A stretch of 64,000 nucleotides of DNA, taken from the NCBI RefSeq assembly GCF_018596335.1, contig NZ_JAHEPS010000003.1:248001-312000 (forward strand), in the 5' to 3' direction. Under the pieces are notes generated by a model. It ran no database searches and was not told where the DNA came from. It saw only the letters and a program-made list of their open reading frames with translations. Positions 25,574 to 33,828 of the stretch are shown here, piece after piece. Source of the DNA: Shewanella jiangmenensis (GTDB taxonomy: Bacteria; Pseudomonadota; Gammaproteobacteria; Enterobacterales; Shewanellaceae). The position numbers and the translations under genes were made by a program. How positions within the stretch are numbered: the first letter of the stretch is position 1; each line of letters begins with the position of its first letter.

Positions 25574-27583
25574 ATGAGATTTCCATTGAATCTGATTACC
25601 CTGGCCCTGGCTGGTGCCTCTGGCACTCTGCTGGCTGCCGATTTTAGTGTTGGCGCGGCCAATACCGCCAAAGTGCCTGTTGATGGCTATCAGTGTAAGA
25701 GCTGTATCAGCTCTGACGGCCTTCGCGGCAATGTTGGTGTGAGTCTTGGCGTTAACGACCTGGACGATATCCACGCGGGCAACGCCCTTGGCACTGACCG
25801 CGATGGCGTTATTGGTGGCATTAATGCCGATGTGCAAGGGCAGGGCAATAACGGCTATCGCCTCAAGGCCGAGGCACACAGGCTCGGTATGGCCAATGGC
25901 TCGGGCAGCCTTGGGCTTGGCAAAGATGGTCGCTACCACCTTAATCTGGATTACCGCGCCATCACAACTTACGACCAAGGCGATGTACAAACTGCACTGT
26001 GGCACAACGACGGTACCCTGGTGCCATCGGCCGAACCGCGCTTTCTGGACTTAAACCTCGAGCGTCATAAGGCGTCACTGGGATTTGAGCTGAAGGATGC
26101 GCTGTTTGATACCTATGTGAAGTACAGCCGCGAGCAAAAGACCGGTCATCAGAGTGCCAGTCTGATGTCACCAAGGCCGGTGAACTTTGCCTTGCCGGTG
26201 GATGCAAGCACCGATGGCCTCAAGGCCGGCGTTGCGCTCAAGGGGGAGCAGTGGCTACTTGATGTAGGTTATCAGGGCAGCTTGTATCGCAATGACATTC
26301 AGAGTCTCGATTTACTCACGCCGCAGCTCTATGGCGTTTACAGCGCCGCGCCGGACAACGAAGCGCACCGCCTGAGTCTTGCCGGTCAGCTGCGTGAAGA
26401 CAGCACAGTGATGACGGGCCGGGTCGCCGCCGGGCGTATGCTTCAGGATGACGCTCTGGTGCCTATGTTCGGCAATCCGCTGCAAAACTGGGACGGTCAG
26501 GTCGATACCCTGGATGCCAATCTTGCGATTCACTCGACCCTGGGCAGCCGTTTGCGGCTGGGAGCGAAAGTCGATTACAGCGACCGTGACAACCAAAGTT
26601 CGGTGTGGGACTTCAATCAGGGGCTGTCCGGACTGAGCTTTGATGCCTTAAGTGGCGGTTTTGAGCAAAATCTGCCACTGGATATCGAGCGCACCGGGGT
26701 AAAACTCGATGCCAGTTACCGTCTCGGCTCAGGTTATCGGCTCGATGGCGGCTATGAGCGCAAGGACACCTCCCGCAGCTACGGTGAGCGTGAAGATACC
26801 CACGATGACCGTGCCTGGCTTGGCGTGAAACTCGCTCCGCTGTCATCCCTGAGTGCCCGGCTTGAGCTTGGCGTTGGCAGCCGCGGCGGCAGCGACTATG
26901 AAGCCAATGGCCTGACCTCAAGTGAAGATAATACCCTGCTGCGTAAGTACCATCTGGCCGATCGCGAACGCCAGGATGCCAAGCTTGCACTCAACTGGAC
27001 CGCAACCGATTGGCTGTCTGTGGATGTGAATGGCTATTTTGCCCGCGACGACTATGACGAGACCCAAATTGGTCTCAATCTGTCCCGCGACAGTGGCGTG
27101 GATGTCAATCTGAATCTGCATCCGACCGATTCGCTGACTGCGTATCTTTTTGCCGGTCAGCAATGGATCCGCACCGACATGACGGCGGGCCGAAACGGCG
27201 CTGTCGCCTGGCAGGCCGATATTGCCGATGACTTTATCAACCTCGGTGGTGGCGCCTCCTTCAGTGGGCTGCTTGATGGCCGCCTGACACTCGGCGCTGA
27301 TTACCTCTTTGCCAATTCCCGCAGCGACGGCTACCGCTCGCTCGAACTGCCACAGCCTGACGGCGATTACTACTCATATCAACACAGTGCAGGCATTTAT
27401 GCCGACTACGCCCTGTCTGCGCAGATGGCGCTCAAACTCGCGTATCGCTACGAGCGGTACTACGACACCGATGATGCCCGGGTCAGCATCAATGGTGTGC
27501 CTGGGCTCATTACCCTTGGCGAGTCGGATCATAACTATAACGCCCATCAAATCATGTTGACGTTCAGTTACTTACTGAACTGA
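25574..27583 (+). CDS. dmsF: Outer-membrane beta-barrel DmsF (MtrB family)
   Basis: This 669-residue porin-like protein holds the decaheme cytochrome in the outer membrane. It has a signal peptide (RFPLNLITLALAGASGTLLA) and the N-terminal CXXC motif (YQCKSC) found in MtrB homologues of Shewanella. Many alternating beta strands follow, and it ends with a hydrophobic strand (HQIMLTFSYLLN). The start at 25574 lies 8 bases after AGGGGAG. An upstream in-frame GTG at 25565 is less likely. It is 14 bases downstream of dmsE. With DmsE it forms the conduit that delivers electrons to DmsAB on the cell surface. Confidence 0.93.
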   Translation: MRFPLNLITLALAGASGTLLAADFSVGAANTAKVPVDGYQCKSCISSDGLRGNVGVSLGVNDLDDIHAGNALGTDRDGVIGGINADVQGQGNNGYRLKAEAHRLGMANGSGSLGLGKDGRYHLNLDYRAITTYDQGDVQTALWHNDGTLVPSAEPRFLDLNLERHKASLGFELKDALFDTYVKYSREQKTGHQSASLMSPRPVNFALPVDASTDGLKAGVALKGEQWLLDVGYQGSLYRNDIQSLDLLTPQLYGVYSAAPDNEAHRLSLAGQLREDSTVMTGRVAAGRMLQDDALVPMFGNPLQNWDGQVDTLDANLAIHSTLGSRLRLGAKVDYSDRDNQSSVWDFNQGLSGLSFDALSGGFEQNLPLDIERTGVKLDASYRLGSGYRLDGGYERKDTSRSYGEREDTHDDRAWLGVKLAPLSSLSARLELGVGSRGGSDYEANGLTSSEDNTLLRKYHLADRERQDAKLALNWTATDWLSVDVNGYFARDDYDETQIGLNLSRDSGVDVNLNLHPTDSLTAYLFAGQQWIRTDMTAGRNGAVAWQADIADDFINLGGGASFSGLLDGRLTLGADYLFANSRSDGYRSLELPQPDGDYYSYQHSAGIYADYALSAQMALKLAYRYERYYDTDDARVSINGVPGLITLGESDHNYNAHQIMLTFSYLLN

Positions 27584-27638
27584 TACGCGGATTTTCAGGC
27601 GACAACACGTCTTATAGCAAGGTCAATAGGAGAGAAAA

Positions 27639-30152
27639 ATGGAACGCAGAAGTTTCCTAAAAATGAGCGCCGCGCTCGGCTGTGCGGCCAGCGTCACGGG
27701 CTGTGATTCAAGCTCCAGTGATACCAATGTCACGCCACCGGAGCCGCCCTTAGCCGCCGAGCAGCAAAGCTGGTCATCCTGTCTGGTGAACTGTGGCTCG
27801 AACTGCCCCATCAAGGTGTTCAGCCGTGACGGTGTGATCACCCGCATCGAAACCGACCACGAAACCACCGACGAATATGGTGTTAACCACCAGATCCGGG
27901 CCTGTGCCCGTGGCCGCTCTCTGCGTCAGCGCACTTACTCGCCAGACCGGATCAAGGCACCGATGAAGCGGGTCGGCAAACGCGGCGAGGGTAAGTTTGT
28001 GCCCATCAGCTGGGATGAAGCCGCAAGCCTGGTGGCATCCGAGCTTAAACGTATCGCCGCAAGCTACGGCAACAAGTCAATTCTTAAACACTATGGCACC
28101 GGCGCTTACTACGGTTTCAGCAGCTCAGCTTGCTTTGACCGGATTTTGAACCTTAACGGCGGTTTCCTGAAAATTTACGGCAACTACTCCTGGGCACAGC
28201 AAAACGAAGCGGCAGCGGCCACCGGATTTAGCAGTACCTCGGGCTCCAGCCTGACCGCACTGAAAGACAGCGACCTGTTCTTGGGCATTGGCTACAACCC
28301 AAGTGAAATGCGCCAAAGTGGTTCGGGCGAAGGCTATGACTTTTTGATGGCGATTTCGGGTAATCCGTCCCTTGAAGTCATTATGGTTGACCCAAGATAC
28401 ACAGATTCCATGGCCGGCAAAGAAGATCAATGGCTGCCAATCCGCCCCGGCACCGATGCGGCCTTTGCCGAGGCCATTGCCTATCAGATGATAAGTTCAG
28501 GTTGGGTAGAAGCCAATTCCAGGGCTTTCCTTGATAAGTACTGCGTTGGCTACGACCAGGCGTCACTCGAGCGTCTGATTGAAGAGTTCCGCGCCAGTGG
28601 CGATGCCAAAAAGCTTGCGCTGATCCCTTATATCGACCCCACTGAAAACTACCGTGATTACATTCTCGGCGAAGGTAAATTTGTCGCTGAAGGCGGCAAA
28701 ACACCAGCCTGGGCCGCTGCCATCTGTGGTATTGCCGAAGATAAAATCAAGCAGGTTGCTGACAAAGTCATGGCCGCCCGCGCGCCTTATATCGTCACCG
28801 GCGCCGGGGTAAACCGTCACGCCAACGGCGAGCAGGCCATGCGCGCCTGCTATATGCTGTCGTTCCTTACCGGCAAGGTGGGCAAGCCCGGTGTCAGCAA
28901 CGGCGCGCTGCCAAGTCAGGGAAGTTTGAGCCGCGCCGGCATGTCAGGCCTCGCCAATCCAGTCAAGGAAACCATTTCATTCTTTACCTGGGCCGAAGCG
29001 ATTGTGCGCGGAGAAGAGATGACCGCCCGTAAAGATGGCCTTCGCGGCACGCCGGATCTGGATACTCCCCTTGGCACTAACATCAAAGCCGTGTTTGCCA
29101 TCAACAGTAATGCCCTGATTAACCAGCATTCTGACTGCAATGGCACTGCCGCGATTCTGGAAGATGAAAGCAAATGCGAGTTTATCGTGGTTTGCGACTG
29201 CTGGATGACGCCAAGCGCTCGCTATGCGGACTTGCTGCTGCCGGACACCAGCTGGCTTGAGTCAAACGATCTGGTCAACGACAGTTATGCCTCCGGCATC
29301 ATGGGCTATCTGGTGGCGATGAAAGCCGCCATCAAGCCGCTGTGGGACTGCAAGTCTATGTATGACATGTGTGGCCTGATTGCGGACAAGATGGGTGTGG
29401 GTGCCGCCTACAGCGAAGGCAAAGACGAAGCGGGCTGGCTAAGCGAGCTTTACGGTAAAACCCGCAGCAATGCCGCCAATGCATCGGCTATCCCGCCGCT
29501 GCCGGCAACCTATGAAGAAGCGCAGAAAATCGGGGTGTTCCGCGCCTTTGATGCCACGCCAAAACTTGCGCTCGACAGCTACATCAACGGTGGCAAGGCG
29601 CTCAGCACACCATCGGGCAAGGTAGAGATTTACTCCTTGCTGATGGCGCAAAAGGGCAAGGACTGGGTGTTCAATCCGGACATCAAGGGTGACGACATCT
29701 CCGCCATTCCCAAGTACCAGCGTACCTGGGAAGGTTATGAAGACGATGAAACATCGGCCGAATATCCGCTGCAGCTGATTGGTTTCCACACCAAGGGCCG
29801 CACCCACTCAAGCTACCACAACGTGCCCTGGCTGCGCGAAGCCACCGAAGATGCGGTCTGGATGAACCCGGTCGATGCCAACAGCCGTGGCCTTGCCAAC
29901 GGCGACAAGGCACTGGTGTGGAGCAGTCGCGGCACCATCGAAGTGCCGGTGCGGGTCACCCCCCGCATTGCCCCCGGCGTGGCCGCCCTCGGTCAGGGCG
30001 CCTGGTATAAACCCGATGTCAGCCGCACTGGCCCATCCGGCCATGCCGTGGATGTCGGCGGCTGTATCAACAGCCTGACCCGATATCAGCCAAGCCCCTT
30101 TGCCAAGGGCAACCCGCAGCACACCAACCGCGTTCAGATCAGCAAGGCCTAA
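27639..30152 (+). CDS. dmsA: Extracellular DMSO reductase catalytic subunit DmsA (Mo-bisMGD)
   Basis: This 837-residue molybdopterin oxidoreductase reduces DMSO to DMS. The N-terminus combines a twin-arginine motif (MERRSFLKMSAALG) and a lipobox (SVTGC, Cys22), so it is probably a Tat-exported lipoprotein anchored on the outer membrane surface. The [4Fe-4S] site is C48-x3-C52-x3-C56 with a later Cys in RACARGRS. The Mo-ligand region is YGNYSWAQQNEA, with Ser as expected for DMSO reductases. Cofactor-binding patches GYNPSEMRQSG and VDPRYTDS, and the C-terminal domain, are present. It is 55 bases after dmsF and followed by dmsB. Confidence 0.95.
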   Translation: MERRSFLKMSAALGCAASVTGCDSSSSDTNVTPPEPPLAAEQQSWSSCLVNCGSNCPIKVFSRDGVITRIETDHETTDEYGVNHQIRACARGRSLRQRTYSPDRIKAPMKRVGKRGEGKFVPISWDEAASLVASELKRIAASYGNKSILKHYGTGAYYGFSSSACFDRILNLNGGFLKIYGNYSWAQQNEAAAATGFSSTSGSSLTALKDSDLFLGIGYNPSEMRQSGSGEGYDFLMAISGNPSLEVIMVDPRYTDSMAGKEDQWLPIRPGTDAAFAEAIAYQMISSGWVEANSRAFLDKYCVGYDQASLERLIEEFRASGDAKKLALIPYIDPTENYRDYILGEGKFVAEGGKTPAWAAAICGIAEDKIKQVADKVMAARAPYIVTGAGVNRHANGEQAMRACYMLSFLTGKVGKPGVSNGALPSQGSLSRAGMSGLANPVKETISFFTWAEAIVRGEEMTARKDGLRGTPDLDTPLGTNIKAVFAINSNALINQHSDCNGTAAILEDESKCEFIVVCDCWMTPSARYADLLLPDTSWLESNDLVNDSYASGIMGYLVAMKAAIKPLWDCKSMYDMCGLIADKMGVGAAYSEGKDEAGWLSELYGKTRSNAANASAIPPLPATYEEAQKIGVFRAFDATPKLALDSYINGGKALSTPSGKVEIYSLLMAQKGKDWVFNPDIKGDDISAIPKYQRTWEGYEDDETSAEYPLQLIGFHTKGRTHSSYHNVPWLREATEDAVWMNPVDANSRGLANGDKALVWSSRGTIEVPVRVTPRIAPGVAALGQGAWYKPDVSRTGPSGHAVDVGGCINSLTRYQPSPFAKGNPQHTNRVQISKA

Positions 30153-30169
30153 CAAGGGAGCCGGAATAA

Positions 30170-30853
30170 ATGACAACCAATACTCAATACGGATTTTATT
30201 TTGATTCCAGCAAGTGCACCGGCTGCAAAACCTGTCACGTGGCCTGTAAAGACCGCATGGTCGGGCTGGAGCGCCCGGGTGAGGACGTGGCCGCCAACGG
30301 CGTGTCCGACATGAAAGGGGTGATTTGGCGCCGGGTGTACGAGTACACCGGCGGCTTTTGGAGCCAGAATGCCGACGGCAGCTTTGAGCAGGACGTGTTT
30401 GCCTGTTATAGCTCCATCGGCTGTAACCACTGCGCCAATCCGGTGTGTGTAAAGGCCTGTCCGACCGGTGCCATGCACAAGCGCCGACAGGATGGGCTGG
30501 TGCTGGTGGCCGAGGAACTGTGTATCGGCTGTGAAAGCTGTGCCCGCGCATGTCCTTACGATGCGCCGCAGCTCGATAAAGGCCGTAAAGTCATGACCAA
30601 GTGCGACGGCTGCCAGGACAGACTGCAGACCAACGAAGCGGGCGAGCTTATCCGTAAGCCCATCTGCGTTGAGTCATGTCCGCTGCGGGCGCTCGATTTT
30701 GACACCATGGAAAACCTCGAGCGCCGCTACGGCAAGGGCGACGCCCACATAGCGCCGCTGCCATCCCAGAGCATCACAGCGCCAAGCTTAATCATCAAGG
30801 CTAACCCCAAGAGCCGTGGTGGCGGCCAGGTGGTAAACGGCGCCGAAGTCTGA
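30170..30853 (+). CDS. dmsB: DMSO reductase iron-sulfur subunit DmsB
   Basis: This 227-residue ferredoxin-like subunit carries four [4Fe-4S] cluster motifs: CTGCKTCHVACKD, CNHCANPVCVKACPTGAM, CIGCESCARACPYDAP, and CDGCQDRL with CVESCPLRAL. It passes electrons from the DmsE/DmsF conduit to the molybdenum site of DmsA. It has no signal of its own and would be co-exported with DmsA by Tat. It starts 17 bases after dmsA behind AAGGGAGC. No DmsC-type membrane anchor gene follows, consistent with the extracellular type of enzyme. Confidence 0.95.
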   Translation: MTTNTQYGFYFDSSKCTGCKTCHVACKDRMVGLERPGEDVAANGVSDMKGVIWRRVYEYTGGFWSQNADGSFEQDVFACYSSIGCNHCANPVCVKACPTGAMHKRRQDGLVLVAEELCIGCESCARACPYDAPQLDKGRKVMTKCDGCQDRLQTNEAGELIRKPICVESCPLRALDFDTMENLERRYGKGDAHIAPLPSQSITAPSLIIKANPKSRGGGQVVNGAEV

Positions 30854-30857
30854 TGTC

Positions 30858-30934
30858 AAGGCGCCGCCTTCGCTGCCCAAACGGCAAGTGGCGGCGTCTT
30901 TAATCTCTTGTGTCCGGGCCGTCAGGCCCGGCTT
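30858..30934 (+). promoter_or_regulatory. Hairpins between dmsB and dmsG
   Basis: Two dyads lie in this 96-base gap: GGCGCCGCC pairing with GGCGGCG around 30858-30898, and GGGCC pairing with GGCCC around 30915-30934. They may stabilise the dmsEFAB message or reduce expression of the chaperone genes that follow. This is inferred from position only. Confidence 0.4.
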
Positions 30935-30949
30935 GTTAAGGAACTCAAG

Positions 30950-31666
30950 ATGAATTCTATTCCTGTAAACACAGTTGTTATCTGCCAAAGCCAGGAGGCA
31001 TTGCCGCTGGCCGAGTTGGATGCAGAGCTTTATCAGGCTGGCGCGCGGGTGCTGCACCATGTGCTGCATGCCTACCCCGAAGCGAGCACTATCGATGAGT
31101 TTGCCAGCAGCGAACTGGCGCAAAACTGGCCGTTTGAATCAAAGGGCTGTGCACTCATCGCTGAGGCCTTGAGCGGCTGGCAACAGGCCGATGCTCAGGC
31201 GCGCGATCAGCAGCTGCTCGCGTTAAAGCTCGATTATGGTCAGCTGTTTTTTGGTCCGGGCGACCCTAAAGCGGCGCCCTGGGGCTCGGTGTATACCAGC
31301 GAGGCGCAGCTGCTTAACGAGCGCACGACGTTGCAGCTGCAAGGGTTTTACCGTGCCCATGGCCTGACGGTACAAACCGCACTTAATGAACCGCTCGACC
31401 ACATAGGGCTGATTTTTGCGGCAATGGAAAGTCTGCTTAACACCCTTAGCGTTGACAGCGGCAATGCGCGTGCCCGCCGTCTGCTCGAAACCCTGCTTGC
31501 CGAGCACTTGCTGCCCTGGTCGGGGCGCTGCCTCAAACTTGCCTGGGATCATGCACAAACCCCTTACTACAAAGGCTTTGCCATGTTGGCGGATGACTAC
31601 CTGGAGCGGCTGACCCAGGCGCTTGGCATACAAGGGCAAATCCGTGCTCTGCCACTTTATCGCTGA
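30950..31666 (+). CDS. dmsG: TorD/DmsD-family chaperone (DmsG)
   Basis: This 238-residue cytoplasmic chaperone of the TorD/DmsD type binds the DmsA signal and apo-enzyme until the molybdenum cofactor is in place. The family patch is LKLDYGQLFFGPGDPKAAPW followed by GSVYTSEAQLLN, and later LDHIGLIFAAMESLL and LLPWSGRCLK. The protein is almost all helical. I start at 30950 after AAGGAAC; a longer frame from 30908 is open but begins in the hairpin region. The name follows the S. oneidensis dmsEFABGH order. Confidence 0.88.
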   Translation: MNSIPVNTVVICQSQEALPLAELDAELYQAGARVLHHVLHAYPEASTIDEFASSELAQNWPFESKGCALIAEALSGWQQADAQARDQQLLALKLDYGQLFFGPGDPKAAPWGSVYTSEAQLLNERTTLQLQGFYRAHGLTVQTALNEPLDHIGLIFAAMESLLNTLSVDSGNARARRLLETLLAEHLLPWSGRCLKLAWDHAQTPYYKGFAMLADDYLERLTQALGIQGQIRALPLYR

Positions 31667-31674
31667 GGTGTGCC

Positions 31675-32193
31675 ATGGGGGTAATTCATGCGCTCGGCAG
31701 TCAGTGGCATAAGGCGGAGTTCGCCGCGCTGCTTGGCCAGACCCTGATGCAGCGCCCGGCGGTTTCAGGCTTGTTTCAGGGCGCAACGTCCATGTCAACG
31801 GTGTGCAACCTGATGGCCGCCATCAGCTATCGCAGTGATGACCCGCGCTTTACGGCGGCAGAAATCGACGACCCGTTCTTACTTCTGATTTGCTTTGATT
31901 GCTTCAGGCTATTGTTTGTTAAAGAGGTTCAGCAGGGCGGGCTCAGTCAGGCCGAGCAGCTTATCCTGACCCTGTGCCGGCGTGTGGCGGCGCAGGTCGC
32001 AGCAGATGTTGAAGCAGATGTTAAGGCAGATGTTAGGGCGGATCTTGAGGTAGGCGTCGAGACAGCTGCGGCGCCGGATACGCTAAATGACGCAACTCGC
32101 CTGATGCGGGCGCAAATCCAGCGCCTTGGCACCACCCTCGATGAGCTTTACCTTGAAAGGCGCCGGCGCAGCAACAATATGCTCGGCGGCTGA
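31675..32193 (+). CDS. dmsH: DmsH, accessory protein of unknown function
   Basis: This 172-residue protein ends the DMSO reductase operon, 8 bases after dmsG, in the position of S. oneidensis dmsH. It has no signal peptide or known catalytic motif. A hydrophobic middle (DDPFLLLICFDCFRLLFVKE) and a helical C-terminus (LMRAQIQRLGTTLDELYLER) are visible. Between them lies a run of four 12-bp repeats (32002-32049) encoding ADVE/ADVK/ADVR/ADLE, which lengthens a linker. Its function is not established. Confidence 0.75.
   Translation: MGVIHALGSQWHKAEFAALLGQTLMQRPAVSGLFQGATSMSTVCNLMAAISYRSDDPRFTAAEIDDPFLLLICFDCFRLLFVKEVQQGGLSQAEQLILTLCRRVAAQVAADVEADVKADVRADLEVGVETAAAPDTLNDATRLMRAQIQRLGTTLDELYLERRRRSNNMLGG
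32002..32049 (+). repeat. 12-bp tandem repeat in dmsH
   Basis: There are four in-frame units of the form GCAGATGTTGAA with small changes (32002, 32014, 32026, 32038). They encode the acidic/basic tetrapeptide ADV(E/K/R) repeats. Confidence 0.9.
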
Positions 32194-32198
32194 TGCTG

Positions 32199-33494
32199 TC
32201 AGCCTCTTTGCTCAAGCAGTTTGATAAGCATTGTCAGTATGCTGTTAGATGCAGTGTTGCCCAGCTCTGCCCGGTTCAGAGCCGTGTTGCCCAGATCCGT
32301 GTTGCCTGGCGCTGTGCTGAAAAGGGCTGTGGGGTACCACAATTGCCACTGGCTTTGCCGGGCAGCATCGTCTTTGAGTTGCAGCCTGATTAATCCATCG
32401 CGTTGGCCATCATTGCCACCCTTTCGGTCACCATCGTTTTCCCATTCGCAATCGTCGCTGGACAGGGCGAGCATGTCGCTTGTCAGCAGCAGGCGCTGGA
32501 TATCGCTGAAATGCTCGTAGCGGATGATGCCGGCAAACTCAGCTCGCCGGTGCTTAATCACGGCTTCAAAGGCCTGCGTCGTTGGCAGTTGCCGTGGCAG
32601 TGCCAGCGCATAGCTTCGCAGCTCATTGAGGCTGACCTCGGTGCGTGGCGGCTTGGATCCCCGCTCAAAAGAAGATGCGCTCTGCTCTCTTACGTTACCC
32701 ATTTGTCTTACGTTACCCATTTCTCTTGCTTTACTTAGCTCGGGCGTTTCGCTCATCCCAGACGCTGTAGTGGCCGCTTCGGCGAGTGGATGGCCGGCGC
32801 GGCAATACACATAGCTCGGTGCATGGGGTTGATTGCCGGCGGTGTCTGCAATGGCCAGCGGCTGCTTTTGCCAGAGCGCGCTGCACGCTGTGCCAAAATG
32901 CGCTGTGTGATAACGAGCTGTTTCAGAAAGAGAAGAGTGATAACGAGCTGTTTCAGAAAGATCAGAGTGATAAAGAGCAGAGTCACTCTGGGTGCTGCCA
33001 TCAGCGGCTGTGTCATCAAGCGCGGTGTCGGATAACAGCAGCGACAGCTCACCGCGCTGCATCGCGCTTTGCAGTACATGCAGCGGCGCAATCCGTAATT
33101 CCACCTCAAGCTCGGGCATCAGGGTTATACAGCGGCTGATGGCGCTGGTAAGGCGGTCGGCGGCTGAGGGCGGCGCGCCGGCTATCAGGCGCTGCAATCC
33201 CGGCTCGGTACGTGACATGCCACCCGCTGCGGTGCTTTTCAGTTCATCCACCTGATGTTTCATCACTTCGGCGCTGGCAAGAATTTGCTCGCCGTGCCTT
33301 AGCACCAGCTCGCCAAAGGCGGTGAGTCTGACGCTTTTGGTGCGCCGGTCCAAAAGGCTAACCCCCAATAATGATTCGAGTTTTTGAATGCTGCGCGATA
33401 AAGATGGCTGCGCCAGATTGAGGCTGCTGGCGGCTTGGCTGAAATGCCCGACACGGGCGAGGGCGCTGAAATGACGCAGGTGCCTGAGTTCCAT
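32199..33494 (-). CDS. LysR-family regulator enlarged by internal repeats
   Basis: The N-terminal helix-turn-helix is canonical (MELRHLRHFSALARVGHFSQ, SSLNLAQPSLSRSIQKLESL, LGVSLLDRRTKSVRLT). The protein is 431 residues, about 130 more than usual. The extra length falls in three stretches built from tandem repeats: 10-residue SSLSETARYH units near residues 175-195, a six-residue GNVRQM pair near 258-268, and GNT(A/D)LN-type units near the C-terminus. The rest of the effector domain is recognisable in pieces (LNELRSYALALPRQLPTTQA). It converges on dmsH with a 5-base gap and diverges from the S8 protease. It could still be functional, since all repeats keep the frame. Confidence 0.8.
   Translation of the reverse strand: MELRHLRHFSALARVGHFSQAASSLNLAQPSLSRSIQKLESLLGVSLLDRRTKSVRLTAFGELVLRHGEQILASAEVMKHQVDELKSTAAGGMSRTEPGLQRLIAGAPPSAADRLTSAISRCITLMPELEVELRIAPLHVLQSAMQRGELSLLLSDTALDDTAADGSTQSDSALYHSDLSETARYHSSLSETARYHTAHFGTACSALWQKQPLAIADTAGNQPHAPSYVYCRAGHPLAEAATTASGMSETPELSKAREMGNVRQMGNVREQSASSFERGSKPPRTEVSLNELRSYALALPRQLPTTQAFEAVIKHRRAEFAGIIRYEHFSDIQRLLLTSDMLALSSDDCEWENDGDRKGGNDGQRDGLIRLQLKDDAARQSQWQLWYPTALFSTAPGNTDLGNTALNRAELGNTASNSILTMLIKLLEQRG
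32689..32724 (-). repeat. 18-bp direct repeat in the enlarged lysR gene
   Basis: Two adjacent copies of CTTACGTTACCCATTTGT-like sequence differ at one base. They encode the repeated MGNVRQ/MGNVRE peptide. Confidence 0.9.
32909..32980 (-). repeat. 30-bp tandem repeat in the enlarged lysR gene
   Basis: Two nearly identical 30-bp units (32909-32938 and 32939-32968) start GATAACGAGCTGTTTCAGAA and are followed by a decayed third. They encode the decapeptide SSLSETARYH and keep the frame. Confidence 0.93.
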
Positions 33495-33828
33495 GCTCTG
33501 CTGAATAGTCCATGACTGATGTTGAGATTTTGTTGAATTTACTGGGCGACCATGGGGTTTTCAAAGCTTAGGCGGGTGACAAATTGTATCAGAGTTGTAG
33601 CGCTGGGCCGCTGACGCGGGCGGTTTTCAAGTCGCTGTTTTTATAAAGCTCTTATTGGCTGCGCTTTGGCGGGTAGCTGTGCCGGTTAAGTCATTTGTTT
33701 GATGCATTCGGTGCATGATTACGTACGTCAAATGCATTGGATTTGTTGAATATTTGTGACGCAGGATGGTCGCGCAGCGTAGGAAAGGCGCTGCATGCAA
33801 TCCAATAACACGCATCGGAACAAGCCAA

